From Cranoglanis bouderius (Eukaryota > Chordata > Actinopteri > Siluriformes > Cranoglanididae), in the NCBI GenBank assembly GCA_023630585.1, contig CM042542.1:24164415-24228414 (forward strand): a DNA stretch of 64,000 bases. The letters run 5' to 3'. How positions within the stretch are numbered: the first letter of the stretch is position 1; every line of letters begins with the position of its first letter. Below, piece after piece: positions 1 through 11,929 of the stretch. The position numbers and the translations under genes are program-made. The notes beneath the pieces are model-generated. The model saw only the letters and a program-made list of their open reading frames with translations, ran no database searches and was not told where the DNA came from.

Positions 1-2232
1 GTGTTCGCTCTTTCGACTCCATCTGTTCTGTGTTTGCTCTTTCGACTGCAGCTGTTTCTTGTGCACTCTTTCTGGTCCATCTGTTTTGTGTACTCTGTTT
101 CGACTCCATCTTTGTCGTCTTCGCTCATTTGACTCCATCTCTTTCGTCTTCGCCCTTTCGACTCCAGCTGTTTCGTGTTCGCTCTTTCGACTCCAGCTGT
201 TTCGTGTTCGCCCTTTCGACTCTACCAGTTTCGTGTTCGCCCTTTCGACTCCACCTGTTTCGTGTTCGCCCTTTCGTCTCCATCTGTTTCGTGTTCGCTC
301 TTTCGACTCCAGCTTTTTCGTGTTCGCTCTTTCGACTCCATCTTTGTCGTCTTCGCACTTTCGACTCCATCTGTTTCGTGTCCGCTCTTTCGACTCCAGC
401 TATTTTGTTTGCATTGTTTCAACTCCAGCTGTTTCGTGTTAGCACTTTCGACTCCATCTGTTCTGTGTGCGCTCTTTCGACTCCAGCTGTTCCGTGTTCG
501 CTCTTTCATCTCCAGCTGTTTCTTGTGCACTCTTTCGACTCCAGCCTTTTCTTGTGCGTTCTTTTTGGTCCAGCTATTTTGTGTGCGTTGTTTCGACTCG
601 AGCTGTTTCGTCTTCGCCCTTTCGACTCCATCTGTTTCGTGTGCGCTCTTTCGACTCCAGCTGTTCCGTGTTCGCTCTTTCGTCTCCAGCTGTTTCTTGT
701 GCACTCTTTCGACTCCAGCCTTTTCTTGTGCGTTCTTTTTGGTCCAGCTATTTTGTGTGCGTTGTTTCGACTCGAGCTGTTTCGTGTTCGCTCTTTCGAC
801 TCCATCTGTGTCGTGTTCGCTCTTTCGACTCCCCCTGTTTCGTGTTCGCTCTTTCGACTCCAGCCTTTTCTTGTGCGTTCTTTTTGGTCCAGCTGTTTTG
901 TGTGCCCTGTTTCGACTCCAGCTATTTTGTGTGCGTTGTTTCGACTCGAGCTGTTTCGTGTTCGCCCTTTGGACTCCAGCTGTTTCTTGTGCACTCTTTC
1001 ATGTCCATCTGTTTTGTGTACTCTGTTTCGACTCCATCTGTGTCGTGTTCGCTCTTTCGTCTCCATCTGTTTCGTGTTCGCTCTTTCGACTCCAGCTGTT
1101 TCGTGTTCGCTCTTTCGACTCCACCTGTTTCGTGTTCGCCCTTTCGACTCCAACAGTTTCGTGTTCGCCCTTTCGACTCCAGCTGTTTCGTGTTCGCCCT
1201 TTCGACTCCTGCCCTTTCTTGTGCGTTCTTTTTGGTCCAGCTGTTTTGTGTGCGCTGTTTCGACTCCAGCTATTTTGTGTGCGTTGTTTCGACTCCAGCT
1301 GTTTCGTGTTCGCTCTTTCGACTCCATCTGTTTCATCTTCGCTCTTTCGACTCCAGCTGTTTCGTGTTCGCTCTTTCGACTCCTGCCCTTTCTTGTGCGT
1401 TCTTTTTGCTCCTGCTGTTTTGTGTGCGCTGTTTCCACTCCAGCTGTTTTGTGTGCGTTGTTTCAACTCCAGCTGTTTCGTGTTCGCTCTTTCGACTCCA
1501 TCTGTGTCGTGTTCGCTCTTTCGTCTCCATCTGTTTCGTGTTCGCTCTTTCAATTCCCTCTGTTTCGTGTTCGCTCTTTCGACTCCATCTGTTTCGTGTT
1601 CGCCCTTTCCACTCCAGCTGTTTCGTGTTCGCGCTTTCCACTTCCGCTGTTTCGTGTTCGCTCTTCGACTCCAGCTATTTTGTGTTCACTCTTTCGACTC
1701 CTGCCCTTTCTTGTGCATTCTCTTTGGTCCAGCTGTTTTGTGTGCGCTGTTTCGACTCCAGCTATTTTGTGTGCGTTGTTTCGACTCCAGCTGTTTCGTG
1801 TTCGCCCTTTCGACTCCATCTGTTTCATCTTCGCTCTTTCGACTCCAGCTGTTTCGTGTTCGCTCTTTCGACTCCTGCCCTTTCTTGTGCGTTCTTTTTG
1901 GTCCAGCTGTTTTGTGTGCCCTGTTTCCAATCCAGCTATTTTGTGTGCGTTGTTTCGACTCCAGCTGTTTCGTGTTCGCTCTTTCGCCTCCATCTGTTTC
2001 GTCTTTGCTCTTTCGACTCCAGCTGTGTTGTGTTCGCTCTTTCGACTCCATCTGTTTCATCTTCGCTCTTTCGACTCCAGCTGTTTCATGTGCTCTACTT
2101 CGGCTCCAGCTGTTTCTTGTGCACTCTTTCGATTCCAGCAGTTTCGTGTTCGCTCTTTCGACTCCAGCTGTTTCGTGTTCGCTCTTTCGACTCCATCTTT
2201 GTCGTCTTCGCACTTTCGACTCCAGCTGTTTC
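1..2232. repeat. 29-bp satellite/minisatellite array with ~174-bp higher-order units
   Basis: Roughly 77 head-to-tail copies of a pyrimidine-rich unit built on TTTCGACTCCAGCTGTTTCG. The period is 29 bases, counted between successive TCGACTCC boxes. Variant units recur in blocks: the 'CCAGCCTTTTC' variant at 541, 715 and 860, and the 'GCCCTTTCTT' variant at about 1211, 1385, 1703 and 1877. The intervals of 174 bases (six units), 145 (five) and 318 (eleven units less one base) point to a higher-order repeat. Because 29 is not a multiple of three, each reading frame cycles through all phases of the unit, which explains the very long open frames on both strands. I see no splice signals or start context that argue for protein coding. 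The array runs off the left edge. Confidence 0.95.
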
Positions 2233-4830
2233 GACATTCATTCTGCTATATCTTCAGATACCTGTCTGTGATCTCAGGAGTATTATATTAATTCTGATAT
2301 ATCTTCAGATACCTGTCCGTGATCTCAGGGGTTTTACATTCATTATGATATATCTTCAGATACCTGTCCGTGATCTCAGGGGTTTTACATTCATTCTGAT
2401 ATATCTTCAGATACCTGTCTGTGATCTCAGGGGTTTTACATTCATTCTGCTATATCTTCAGATTCCTGTCCGTGATCTCAGGGGTTTTACATTAATTCTG
2501 CTATATCTTCAGATACCTGTCCGTGATCTCAGGGGTTTTACATTCATTCTGATATGTCTTCAGATACCTGTCCGTGATCACAGGGGTTTTACATTCATTC
2601 TGCTATGTCTTCAGATACCTGTCCGTGATCACAGGGGTTTTACATTCATTCTGATATATCTTCACATACCTGTCTGTGATCTCATGGGTTTTACATTCAT
2701 TCTGATATATCTTCAGATACCTGTCCGTGATCACAGGGGTTTTACATTCATTCTGATATATCTTCAGATACCTGTCCGTGATCTCAGGGGTTTTACATTC
2801 ATTCTGATATATCTTCAGATACCTGTCCATGATCTCAGGGGTTTTACATTCATTCTGCTATATCTTCAGATTCCTGTCCGTGATCTCAGGGGTTTTACAT
2901 TCATTCTGATATATCTTCAGATACCTGTCCGTGATCTCAGGGGTTTTACATTCATTATGATATATCTTCAGATACCTGTCCGTGATCTCAGGGGTTTTAC
3001 ATTCATTATGATATATCTTCAGATACCTGTCCGTGATCTCAGGGGTTTTACATTCATTCTGCTATATCTTCAGATACCTGTCCGTGATCACAGGGGTTTT
3101 ACATTCATTCTGATATATCTTCACATACCTGTCTGTGATCTCATGGGTTTTACATTAATTCTGATATATCTTCAGATACCTGTCCGTGATCTCAGGGGTT
3201 TTACATTAATTCTGCTATATCTTCAGATACCTGTCCGTGATCTCAGGGGTTTTACATTAATTCTGATATATCTTCAGATACCTGTCCGTGATCTCAGGTG
3301 TTTTATATTCATTCTGATATATCTTCAGATACCTGTCTGTGATCACAGGGGTTTTACATTCATTCTGATATATCTTCAGATACCTGTCTGTGATCTCAGG
3401 GGTTTAACATTAATTCTGATATATCTTCAGATACTTGTCTGTGATCTCAGGGTTTTACATTCATTCTTATATATCTTCAGATACCTGTCCGTGATCTCAG
3501 TGGTTTTATATTTATTCTGATATATCTTTAGGTACCTGTCCGTGATCACAGGCGTTTTACATTCATTCTGATATATCTTCAGATACCTGTCTGTGATCTC
3601 AGGGGTTTTAAATTCATTCTGATATATCTTCAGATTCCTGTCCGTGATCTCAGGGGTTTTACATTCATTCTGATATATCTTCAGATACCTGTCCGTGATC
3701 TCAGGGGTTTTACATTCATTCTGATATATCTTCAGATACCTGTCCGTGATCTCAGGGGTTTTACATTCATTATGATATATCTTCAGATACCTGTCCGTGA
3801 TCTCAGGGGTTTTACATTCATTATGATATATCTTCAGATACCTGTCCGTGATCTCAGGGGTTTTACATTCATTCTGCTATATCTTCAGATACCTGTCCGT
3901 GATCACAGGGGTTTTACATTCATTCTGATATATCTTCACATACCTGTCTGTGATCTCATGGGTTTTACATTTATTCTGATATATCTTCAGATACCTGTCC
4001 GTGATCACAGGGGTTTTACATTAATTCTGATATATCTTCAGATACCTGTCTGTGATCTCAGGGGTTTTACATTAATTCTGCTATATCTTCAGATACCTGT
4101 CTGTGATCTCAGGGGTTTTACATTAATTCTGATATATCTTCAGATACCTGTCTGTGATCTCAGGTGTTTTATATTCATTCTGATATATCTTCAGATACCT
4201 GTCTGTGATCACAGGGGTTTTACATTCATTCTGATATATCTTCAGATACCTGTCTGTGATCTCAGGGGTTTAACATTAATTCTGATATATCTTCAGATAC
4301 TTGTCTGTGATCTCAGGGTTTTACATTCATTCTGATATATCTTCAGATACCTGTCCGTGATCACAGGGGTTTTACATTCATTCTGATATATCTTCAGATA
4401 CCTGTCCGTGATCACAGGGGTTTTACATTCATTCTGATATATCTTCAGATACCTGTCTGTGATCTCAGGGGTTTTAAATTCATTCTGATATATCTTCAGA
4501 TACCTGTCTGTGATCACAGGGGTTTTACATTCATTCTGATATATCTTCAGATACGTGTCCGTGATCACAGGGGTTTTACATTCATTCTGATATATCTTCA
4601 GATACCTGTCTGTGAGCTCAGGGGTTTTACATTCATTATGATATATCTTCAGATACCTGTCTGTGATCTCAGGGGTTTTACATTAATTCTGATATATCTT
4701 TAGGTACCTGTCTGTGATCACAGGTGTTGTACATTCATTCTGATATATCTTCAGATACCTGTCCGTGATCACAGGGGTTTTACATTAATTCTGATATATC
4801 TTCAGATACCTGTCTGTGATCTCAGGGGTT
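2233..4830. repeat. 51-bp satellite array with a duplicated internal block
   Basis: About 51 tandem copies of a 51-base unit containing GATATATCTTCAGATACCTG and the box GATCTCAGGGGTTTTACATT. The unit has no stop in one frame and is exactly 17 codons, so open frames of hundreds of codons are expected by chance and are not evidence of a gene. Variant units (GATCACAG for GATCTCAG, CATGGGTTT, CATTATGAT, CTGCTATATC) occur in the same order in two places, about 2950-3470 and 3765-4335, showing a block duplication. The array ends in non-repetitive DNA after 'CTCAGGGGTTTC'. Confidence 0.95.
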
Positions 4831-5249
4831 TCATTTTTCAAAAAGACTATTGTTATGAAATGCTTGTTTCACTTAAATAAGCTCAAAGTTTAACTGACTT
4901 TAAAGCAATTCTATCGTGTGTCCTAACATGCAAGACTAAAAATCTGCAGTGAAATCTTAGTTCTTTTTAACCTGCGTCTTTGGCACACCTCCAGAAACGC
5001 TCATTTTACACCGCGGTACTGAAACCCCTGGAATTTATTGAATGCCATTTTAGTTATTTTCCTACTTACTTTGTGTTGTTTACAAACCATTAGTGCAGTC
5101 AAAGAAAAAAAACTACACCGCCATAACCTGACTTAGGGATTTTGTTTCACCATTTTGAAACTTAAAAAAAAGTGTCATTTAACACATAATACGCAAATTT
5201 ACAGACGGAAATTTTAATTTCTATTATGATTTCTATTAAAGATATAATT

Positions 5250-5251
<2 letters not shown>
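4831..5251. other. AT-rich non-repetitive stretch, nothing recognised
   Basis: About 420 bases between the 51-bp satellite and a CA microsatellite. No open frame with plausible codon use, no splice-flanked exon and no transposon terminus were recognised. Confidence 0.5.
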
Positions 5252-5290
<39 letters not shown>

Positions 5291-5303
5291 ACACACACAC
5301 ATA
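5252..5303. repeat. (CA)n microsatellite
   Basis: Nearly pure CA dinucleotide run with one CT interruption. It lies immediately upstream of module copy A, as a similar run does upstream of module copy B at 10.7 kb. Confidence 0.95.
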
Positions 5304-5425
5304 CAGAGATCCACCCAAACTCAGATTTGGTTTAATGTAAAGTAGGACAGAGGGACGGAGACGTTCGAATAAGGTGATTTGCCTGAAGGAAGACAAATAG
5401 GCAGCTCCTTTCATCACCAAATAGA
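5304..5425 (+). promoter_or_regulatory. Promoter-like repeated module, copy A
   Basis: Contains CACCCAAACTCAGATTTGG, then TAAAGTAGGACAGAGGGAC and GCCTGAAGGAAGACAAATAG. The same boxes in the same order occur near 10.7, 11.95 and 18.15 kb. No coding sequence is seen in it. A regulatory or 5'-UTR role is inferred only from the 18.15 kb copy, which lies upstream of the lectin gene in the same orientation. It could equally be a dispersed non-autonomous repeat. Confidence 0.4.
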
Positions 5426-5855
5426 AAAAAAAGTCTCTCAAAAATAAATAAAAGACAAAGCTCATAGATCTGACGTGACAAGTGTCATGGATTTTCATGA
5501 GTGCCGGAGCATTCAGCGCACGTGAACTGATCAGTATAAGTGGTAAGCATGAATACAACCTGGACGTGCTACACAGCGTGGTTGAGGGGGCCAAGATGGC
5601 GGCTGATTCAAACCACAGATTTTGTGGCTAGAGTTTATGATTTCTTTGTCCACGCCTAATGAACAATTTTATAGACTTCTATATGGAGATAAATTTGTGC
5701 CAAACCTAAACAAACAAATCTGCCATTTCACAAACAAACACAACCTGCTTTGCAAAGGAAAACTCAACTCTCAAACAAACAGAAAGCAATTTGCAAGTAC
5801 AAACAGCAATTTGAGAGAAAACACAGAGGTGTAACAAATAAATGTCTTGTATTTC

Positions 5856-5860
<5 letters not shown>

Positions 5861-5950
<90 letters not shown>
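5861..5950. repeat. (TA)n microsatellite
   Basis: Uninterrupted TA dinucleotides for about 90 bases. The flanking A-rich sequence (5620-6250) shows no gene. Confidence 0.95.
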
Positions 5951-5954
<4 letters not shown>

Positions 5955-6439
5955 TGACCCTACATCATATTTCATAAATAAATATAATCCAATACCAATC
6001 TTTGAACAAATAAAAAAATCCAGTATATGCATATCTGCATACCTCTCTGTTATGTTTGTGAGAAACGTGACATTTTATTTTTATTTATTTATTTTTTTTA
6101 GATTTTGTCAGCTTGATTTTCTCACAAATGCAGCTGAGCAACTTCCTCTTCCAAACCAACAGATGGCGCTATTGGTAGTCTCCAAGGAAAAGCTTTACAA
6201 CACGCATTACATTATACCAGGGATACAGTTAATCAATATTTAAACCTTTTCTTTTGGCAAAAATGTTAATTCCATATATAGACAGCCAGCCACATTACCA
6301 CTTGTTACCCCCCATCATTAGGCTGGAGCCTATAGGGGAATCTAGTGTTACTACTAGAGCAAGGCTGCATTTTAATTAACTGCAATAGTCTTAACGCACT
6401 GCTGTGTGTAGTGCCTTCTTAAATTATACACAATCCGAG

Positions 6440-9400
6440 CATGCATAAAGTTCATGATACAGTTTTTTTTTTTTCCAGAGCTGGTTTGTGCTGGAGTTGG
6501 GGGGCTTTGCCATCCAAGCCGTGTAAGACCACCTCGGCATTGGTTGGCGTAGCCTATGCGGCTTGCTTGTGGGTCTCAGCATACAATGGCAGTGTTGCAG
6601 GCCTACCAGGCAGACCTGTTGAATTGTGAGGGAGGCACAGAAGGCGAGAGTGGCCTGCTAGCGCCCACAGAAAGCCAGAGGGTCCAGGCGGCCACAGTTG
6701 CAGCTTGCTAGTAGGCCTGAGTTATAATGATAATCAGTGCCGAAAAGGCAAAAAGTAGCGGTCCTGAGGGGCCTCGGAGGGAGGCAGGGGATGAGAGGTT
6801 GTTAGGGCAGTTAGCCCCCAGTATTACTGTAGGGCTCGCCTAGTCAATGTTGTCCCAAGTTTTCAGTTTTCTCTGGTCAGCGAGCTGTCACAGGGAAACG
6901 AAAATCTGATGCATTCCCTCCAACAAAATGTGGAAAGTTAACGTCACTAAAGACCATCTGGCAGTGTGGAAACTACTGAGAAATGTGCCTCCATGGATTC
7001 GGTCCTCAATAGAAAAGAGTTCTGGGTCCAGTTCACAGCTCGAGCAACCACCCCCCCCACCCTTGAACAAAAGGTTCATATAACACGATCCTCTTTCTCT
7101 GAGGGAGGGAGGTTTTACAGCCATTATTTCCTGGTCCACAGAAAAGACGGGGTATGCAGCCAATTTTAGATCTGCATAATCTGAACCATAGTCTTCAGAC
7201 ATACAGGTTCAAGATGTTGATGCTCACATTTATCATTCCACAGACCATTGCCCAGTCATAGGAAGTTTCTGAGGTTTTCGTTTGGAACAATTCGTATCCA
7301 TATCAGTTCTTCCTTTCGCTAGCTTTATCCCCTCACACCTTCACGAAGTGCATGGATGCCGCGCTGGCTCCTTTGTGACTCCAGGCTTCCATGTGCTAAA
7401 CTACCTGGAAGACTGGTTAATTCTAGCACGGTCCAGGAAGTTGGCAATTCAACAACAAGATGTTCTCACCCACGTGAGGCGATTAGGGCTCAGTTAGAAC
7501 CTCAGGGAAAGTTGCCTCCCCAGTTAAGAGTGACTTTTCCAGGGGTTATATGGGATTCAAATACAATGAGGGCGTGTCTATCCCCAATACGCATAGGGCA
7601 ATCCTATCAACATTGAGCAAGTTAAAGTTAGGTCTGGGCATGCTCTCCAGTCTCTACGGAGATTGTTGGGGATTATGGCAGCAGCAGCCAACGTCATACC
7701 ATTGGGCCCATTGCATATGAGACCGTTCATTGGTGGCTGAAAGTCGAGGGTTTCTTCCGAGGACGAAACCCCTGAGAGTAATCCATGTCACACAGTGATG
7801 CCTATGTGCTCTGAGACCTCGGATGGGTCCCCGGTTTCTAGCCTCAGGTCACACTCTAGGGGAATCTCTTATCACAAGATGGTAATGTCAGACTCCTCCC
7901 TTATAATCTCTGGAGTGGCCCTCATCTAGTGTGGCATATAAATTGCCTAGAAGTGTGGGCTGTACTCCTAGCACTGAAATTCTTCTCTTCAGTTGAGAGG
8001 TCACCATGTGTTAGACAATACAGCGGTGGTGTCATATATCAACCAGGGAGGATTATATTCGCACCTCCCTGCTCAGGCAGGCTCAACTAATTCTTTTCTG
8101 GTGGAGAGGAAGTTTTGTCAGTGTGGTTCGCCCTCACTCCTCCCACACCAAAAAAAAAAAATATCAGGGCTGGACGCCATGGTACACACATGGCCGTGGT
8201 CATGTCTGTACACCTTTTCCCCAATCACTCTGCTCCCACAGGCTCTGGTGAGAGTTTGCCAAGATCATGCTATGTCTGCTGCTTGAAGCACCAGATTGGC
8301 CAGGTTGAATTTGGTTCTCGGAGTTAATATCTCCGCTGGACAGCAATCCCTGGGAAATTCCCGTTTGAAGGGATCTACTGCCTCAAGCCAGAGGGTTGAT
8401 TTAGCACCCTCAGCCAGAACTATGGAAACGGTGAGTCTGGCCCGAGCTCATAGATTCCAGTCTCTCAACCAAGGTTGTAGACGCTAGACCACCATCCATG
8501 ATAAAACTGTATGCATTCAAGTGGAAACTTTTTTATCGGGTGTGAGGAACACCAGTGAGACCCAGTAACTGTGCAATAGCTACAGTCTTGGAGTTCTTAC
8601 AGGAACATTTCTCAGTAGGGCTGGCTCCTTCTACAATTAGGGTCTATGTGGCCACCAGTTCGGCCAGCCATGCCCCTATTGATGGAGCCTCCGTGGGGCA
8701 ACATCCTCTAACTTTGAGGTTTATGCATGGTGTCAGATGGCTGAGACCCATCCACAGAGCACGCATACCTTCCTGGGACCTTCTATGGTTCGGGAAGGTC
8801 TGTCAGGCACCCCATTTGAACCCTTAGAGCCAGCTTCAGAGAAGCTTCTGACCCTAAAGGTAGCACTTTTGGCTGGCCCTGACATCTCTGTTGCTCTTTC
8901 CTGCCTTGACTTTGCCCCTGGATTAGCCAAGGCCTCTCTATATCCTAGGCCAGATTATACCTAAGTGCCTACATCTGCTGCCCAGTTGGTAGTGTTGCAG
9001 GCTTTCTCTCCTCCTCTGTTTCTTACACCAGAACGAGGAAGATTGCACCTACTGTGTCCAGTAAGGGCTTTTTGTACTTACAGTACCAGCGGTGTAAGTC
9101 GGAGCAGTTACAGGCTGTATCCTCAGTATAACGGAGTGGGTATACTCGTTCCCACAGCATGAAGCTCATGCAACATTGAGTCCCCTTTGAAAGGGAACGT
9201 CTGGGTTACGCATGTAACCCTGTTCCCTGAGAAGGGAATGAGACGTTGCGTAGCTTTGTTATACTGGGGCTTGCCTGTGAACCGTGTCTTTGCTCCAGAT
9301 AATAGAGGCTGATGACATGGTTTACAGGTGCCGTTTTATAGTCACGCGATGTGCAAATGCCACATCACTTGACCATGGCAGGCCTATAAATAGGCGTGAT

Positions 9401-9515
9401 TTTACACAGACTTCAGATACCGGTCACATGTGAGGGCGCTTCCCACAACGTGAAGCTCATGCAATGTCTCGTTCCCTTCTCAGGGAACAGGGTTACATAC
9501 ATAACCTAGACATTT
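6440..9515 (+). mobile_element. Degenerate DIRS-like tyrosine-recombinase retrotransposon
   Basis: Broken frames spell, in order, the parts expected of a DIRS-type element. Reverse transcriptase pieces lie at 6966-7170 (FYSHYFLVHRKDG-like) and 7282-7497 (HEVHGC...LNYLEDWLILA), where the usual catalytic YLDD reads YLED. An RNase-H-like segment lies near 7990-8090 (DNTAVVSYINQGG). A tyrosine-recombinase segment lies at 8555-8960 (VLEFLQEHFSVGLAPSTIRVYVA, here given only as landmarks). The tail (9140-9511) carries GGGAACGTCTGGGTTACGC-type sequence in direct and inverted copies, typical of the split terminal repeats of this class. Many stops and frameshifts make it non-functional. The left boundary is not defined. 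Confidence 0.85.
9200..9511. repeat. Inverted terminal-type repeat of the DIRS-like element
   Basis: The arm at 9200-9260 (GTCTGGGTTACGCATGTAAC...) is the imperfect reverse complement of 9452-9511 (...GTTACATACATAACCTAGAC). About 190 bases separate the arms. The sequence around GTTCCCTGAGAAGGGAA is conserved in both. Confidence 0.85.
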
Positions 9516-9835
9516 TTGTTTTAATTTCTGTCCTGTCTCTGCCCCTGTATTGTTATTGATTGTTTCAAGAGAAGCAGTGCTAGTATTGGTGCTATACTTG
9601 TGCTGCTACATTACACAATAGCTTACAGTTACAGTCCATGTTTACAGTTTACAGTCTATGTTCTGTGTATCTACTGTTCTGTGTGTTTATTGTTTTGCAC
9701 TCATCTCACACTGTTGTGTATTGCACTTTATGTAATCATACGTACTGTTCTGTGTTGCACCATGGTCCTGAAGAAAAGTCATTTCATTACAATGTATACA
9801 GGCAATATAGAGGAATGACAAAAACCCACTTGACT
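9512..9835 (+). repeat. Dispersed repeat resembling a fish LINE 3' tail
   Basis: Low-complexity pyrimidine-rich text with TGTTGCACCATGGTCCTGAA and CATTTCATTACAATGTATAC, similar in style to the 3' ends of common fish non-LTR elements. The family was not determined and no coding capacity was recognised. Confidence 0.4.
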
Positions 9836-9900
9836 TGACTCAATCTGCCTTGTGTCAACAGTCTGGGCTGGTGGAGGTGGTCTTATGGTGTGGGGAATGT
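9836..9900 (+). mobile_element. Short Tc1-like transposase fragment
   Basis: CTGCCTTGTGTCAACAGTCT followed by a GGTGTGGGGAATGTTTTC box, matching the first ~65 bases of the longer Tc1-like fragment at 10766. It is truncated on both sides. Confidence 0.7.
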
Positions 9901-9924
9901 TTTCTTGCTTCTAATACAAAGCTT

Positions 9925-10095
9925 GCTTCTAATTAACACTTACTAAGGAGAAATGTTTCCTGTAAAAGCTGCAAAAAAGCCACAGTTTAGACAATAAAAG
10001 ATTTAGAATATTTCACATTAGGGTTGTTAATGTCAAAGTCATGAAGTTAATGTTATGCAGTTTTTGTTATAAGTACCTTCTCATCACGTAGTAGA
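9925..10095 (+). repeat. ~170-bp duplicated segment, copy 1
   Basis: The text from AACACTTACTAAGGAGAAAT to CACCTTCTCATCACG-like sequence recurs at 12138-12305 with about 90% similarity by eye. In the second copy it directly follows a promoter-like module. No open frame spans it. Confidence 0.8.
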
Positions 10096-10600
10096 AAGCT
10101 GGCAAAAGACCAGAAAGTTCTTTATGCACAGCGCATGGGGAGACAGCATTCAAACATCCCAGTTTACCTACACACTTTTTGTCCATAAACCCTCCAGATC
10201 TGCAGCTTTATCTAAGAAAAAAAAAAACTATTAAAAAAGGCTTGACTAAACAAATATGTTTTCAGCCTAGACTTGATGACTGAGACTGTGTCTGAGTCTC
10301 CAACACTAATTAGAAAAAAACCCATTTGTTTTCATGTTATAGAGAAACTGGAAACTCGTCTGTCCTGAAGACTCGAGTTTTTGGATGTTCTGTCAAATTA
10401 AATTTAACCATGAACAGGTAAAAAGTGTAATATGTCGTTCATTAATAAATTAAAAATTGTTGTAAAATTGCTATAAGAGGAATACTATCATTCAAACTCA
10501 AAAACTGCAGTTGCAGTAACATTTGCAGTTAAAGGAATCCTGTAAGTTGGGGGTTCTGCAGAACTCTCCTCCGCCTCCTGCGTCCTGCATCTTCAACCCC

Positions 10601-10601
<1 letters not shown>

Positions 10602-10681
<80 letters not shown>
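10602..10681. repeat. (CA)n microsatellite
   Basis: About 80 bases of uninterrupted CA, immediately upstream of module copy B. Confidence 0.95.
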
Positions 10682-10685
<4 letters not shown>

Positions 10686-10765
10686 CCACCCACACTCAGA
10701 TTTGGTTAAATCAAGGTTTTATGTAAAGTAGGACAAAAGGACAGAGAAGTTTGAATAAGGTGACC
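10682..10765 (+). promoter_or_regulatory. Promoter-like repeated module, copy B
   Basis: CCACCCACACTCAGATTTGG, then ATGTAAAGTAGGACAAAAGG and GAATAAGGTGACCTGCC. It closely matches copy A, including the CA repeat just upstream, and is interrupted on its right by a Tc1-like fragment. The function is unknown. Confidence 0.4.
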
Positions 10766-11282
10766 TGCCTTGTGTCAACAGTCTAGGCTGGTGCAGGTGG
10801 TCTAATGGTGTGAGGAATGTTTTCTTGGTACAGTTTGGGACCATTAATACCAGTCAATCATGGCTTGAATGCCACAGCCAGTATTGTTGCTGACCATGAC
10901 ACTTACTTCATGGCCACAATTTACCATCTCCTAATGGCTTCTTAATGCACCATTTCACAAAGCAAAAGTCGTCTCAAACTGGTTTCATGAACATTACAAT
11001 GAGTTCAGTGTTCTTCGGTGGCCTTTCCAGTCACCGGATCTGAATCCAATAGAACACCATTGGGATGTGGTAGAACAGGAGATTCGCAGCATGAGCGTGC
11101 ACCTGAAAAACCTGCAGGAATTGCGTGAGGCAATCATTACAACATGAACCAGAATTTGAAAGTAATGTTTCCAAACATCTTGTGGAATCCATGACATGAA
11201 GAATTGAGGCTGTTTTGAGAGCAAAGGGAGGCCTTATCCAGTATTAGTATAGTGTTCCTAATAAAGATCATGGTGAGTGTAT
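10766..11282 (+). mobile_element. Tc1-like transposon, 3' half, degraded
   Basis: Reads in broken frames as the C-terminal part of a Tc1/mariner transposase: a TNGL..ANGMV-like start, then the WPSQSPDLNPIEHHWDVVEQEIR-type block near 11020-11090, here in DNA GATCTGAATCCAATAGAACA. It ends in the inverted-repeat end CCTAATAAAGATCATGGTGA. The same family has a 5' fragment at 30408 and another remnant at 51740. Confidence 0.8.
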
Positions 11283-11929
11283 AAACCCCACAGTTAATTA
11301 CTTAGTCTGTTCTTGATTAATATACACACACTTTGACTTTGAGTCTGTGTTCTATTTGACCCCGTCTAACCTGCCAAGGTCAGAGTCTAACATCTGGATG
11401 TCCTCTAGTGTGTGTGTACCATGCTGCGACTTTCAACAATGTCACAGTGACCGTGATATTTGTTATAAATACCTTCTCATCATAACTCTTTGATCATTTT
11501 ACTTTACACATCTTGTACAGTGTTGGACCTCCTGTGTATCTTGGATCTATGCGACCTGTCCTCTAAAGCTGGTGACAGACTCCTATCATGTCGTCATGGC
11601 TGTGGTGAGTGTACTCTTATACTTTTGGAGCCATTGGAATTCTGTTTTTTTTTTGTGGATTATATTTTATTTTTGAGGAACTGTTATTTGCAGATGATCA
11701 ACAGAAAGACTCACACAAACCTTTCACACAGTCCATGTGTCTGTCTGCATCTCCCTGTGCTCTGAATGAAAAAGGAAAATGTAGCTCTGTTATATAGTTC
11801 ACCTTTCATCCAATATAGTTCACTAATCATCTGATTAAAGATGTCAGTGTAATGAAGGAGCACCTACATAACCTAAATGTCATGCCCCAAGGGTGTGCAA
11901 ACCTTTGCATTTAGACCAGTCTGTCGGTC

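Noticed and set aside
30..3520. Very long open frames (hundreds to more than 1,000 codons) on both strands with Phe/Arg/Ser/Cys-rich or YLQIPV-rich repeats.
   Set aside because: They are translations of the 29-bp and 51-bp satellites in all phases, including mutually exclusive frames, and no splice or expression signal is visible.
5700..6032. YIYIYI frames and other dinucleotide-repeat frames.
   Set aside because: They arise from (TA)n and (CA)n microsatellites.
11587..11605. Possible mini-exon ATGGCTGTG|GTGAGTG at 11.6 kb, and the analogue at 14.32 kb.
   Set aside because: The motif is too short, and no downstream exon in phase was found.
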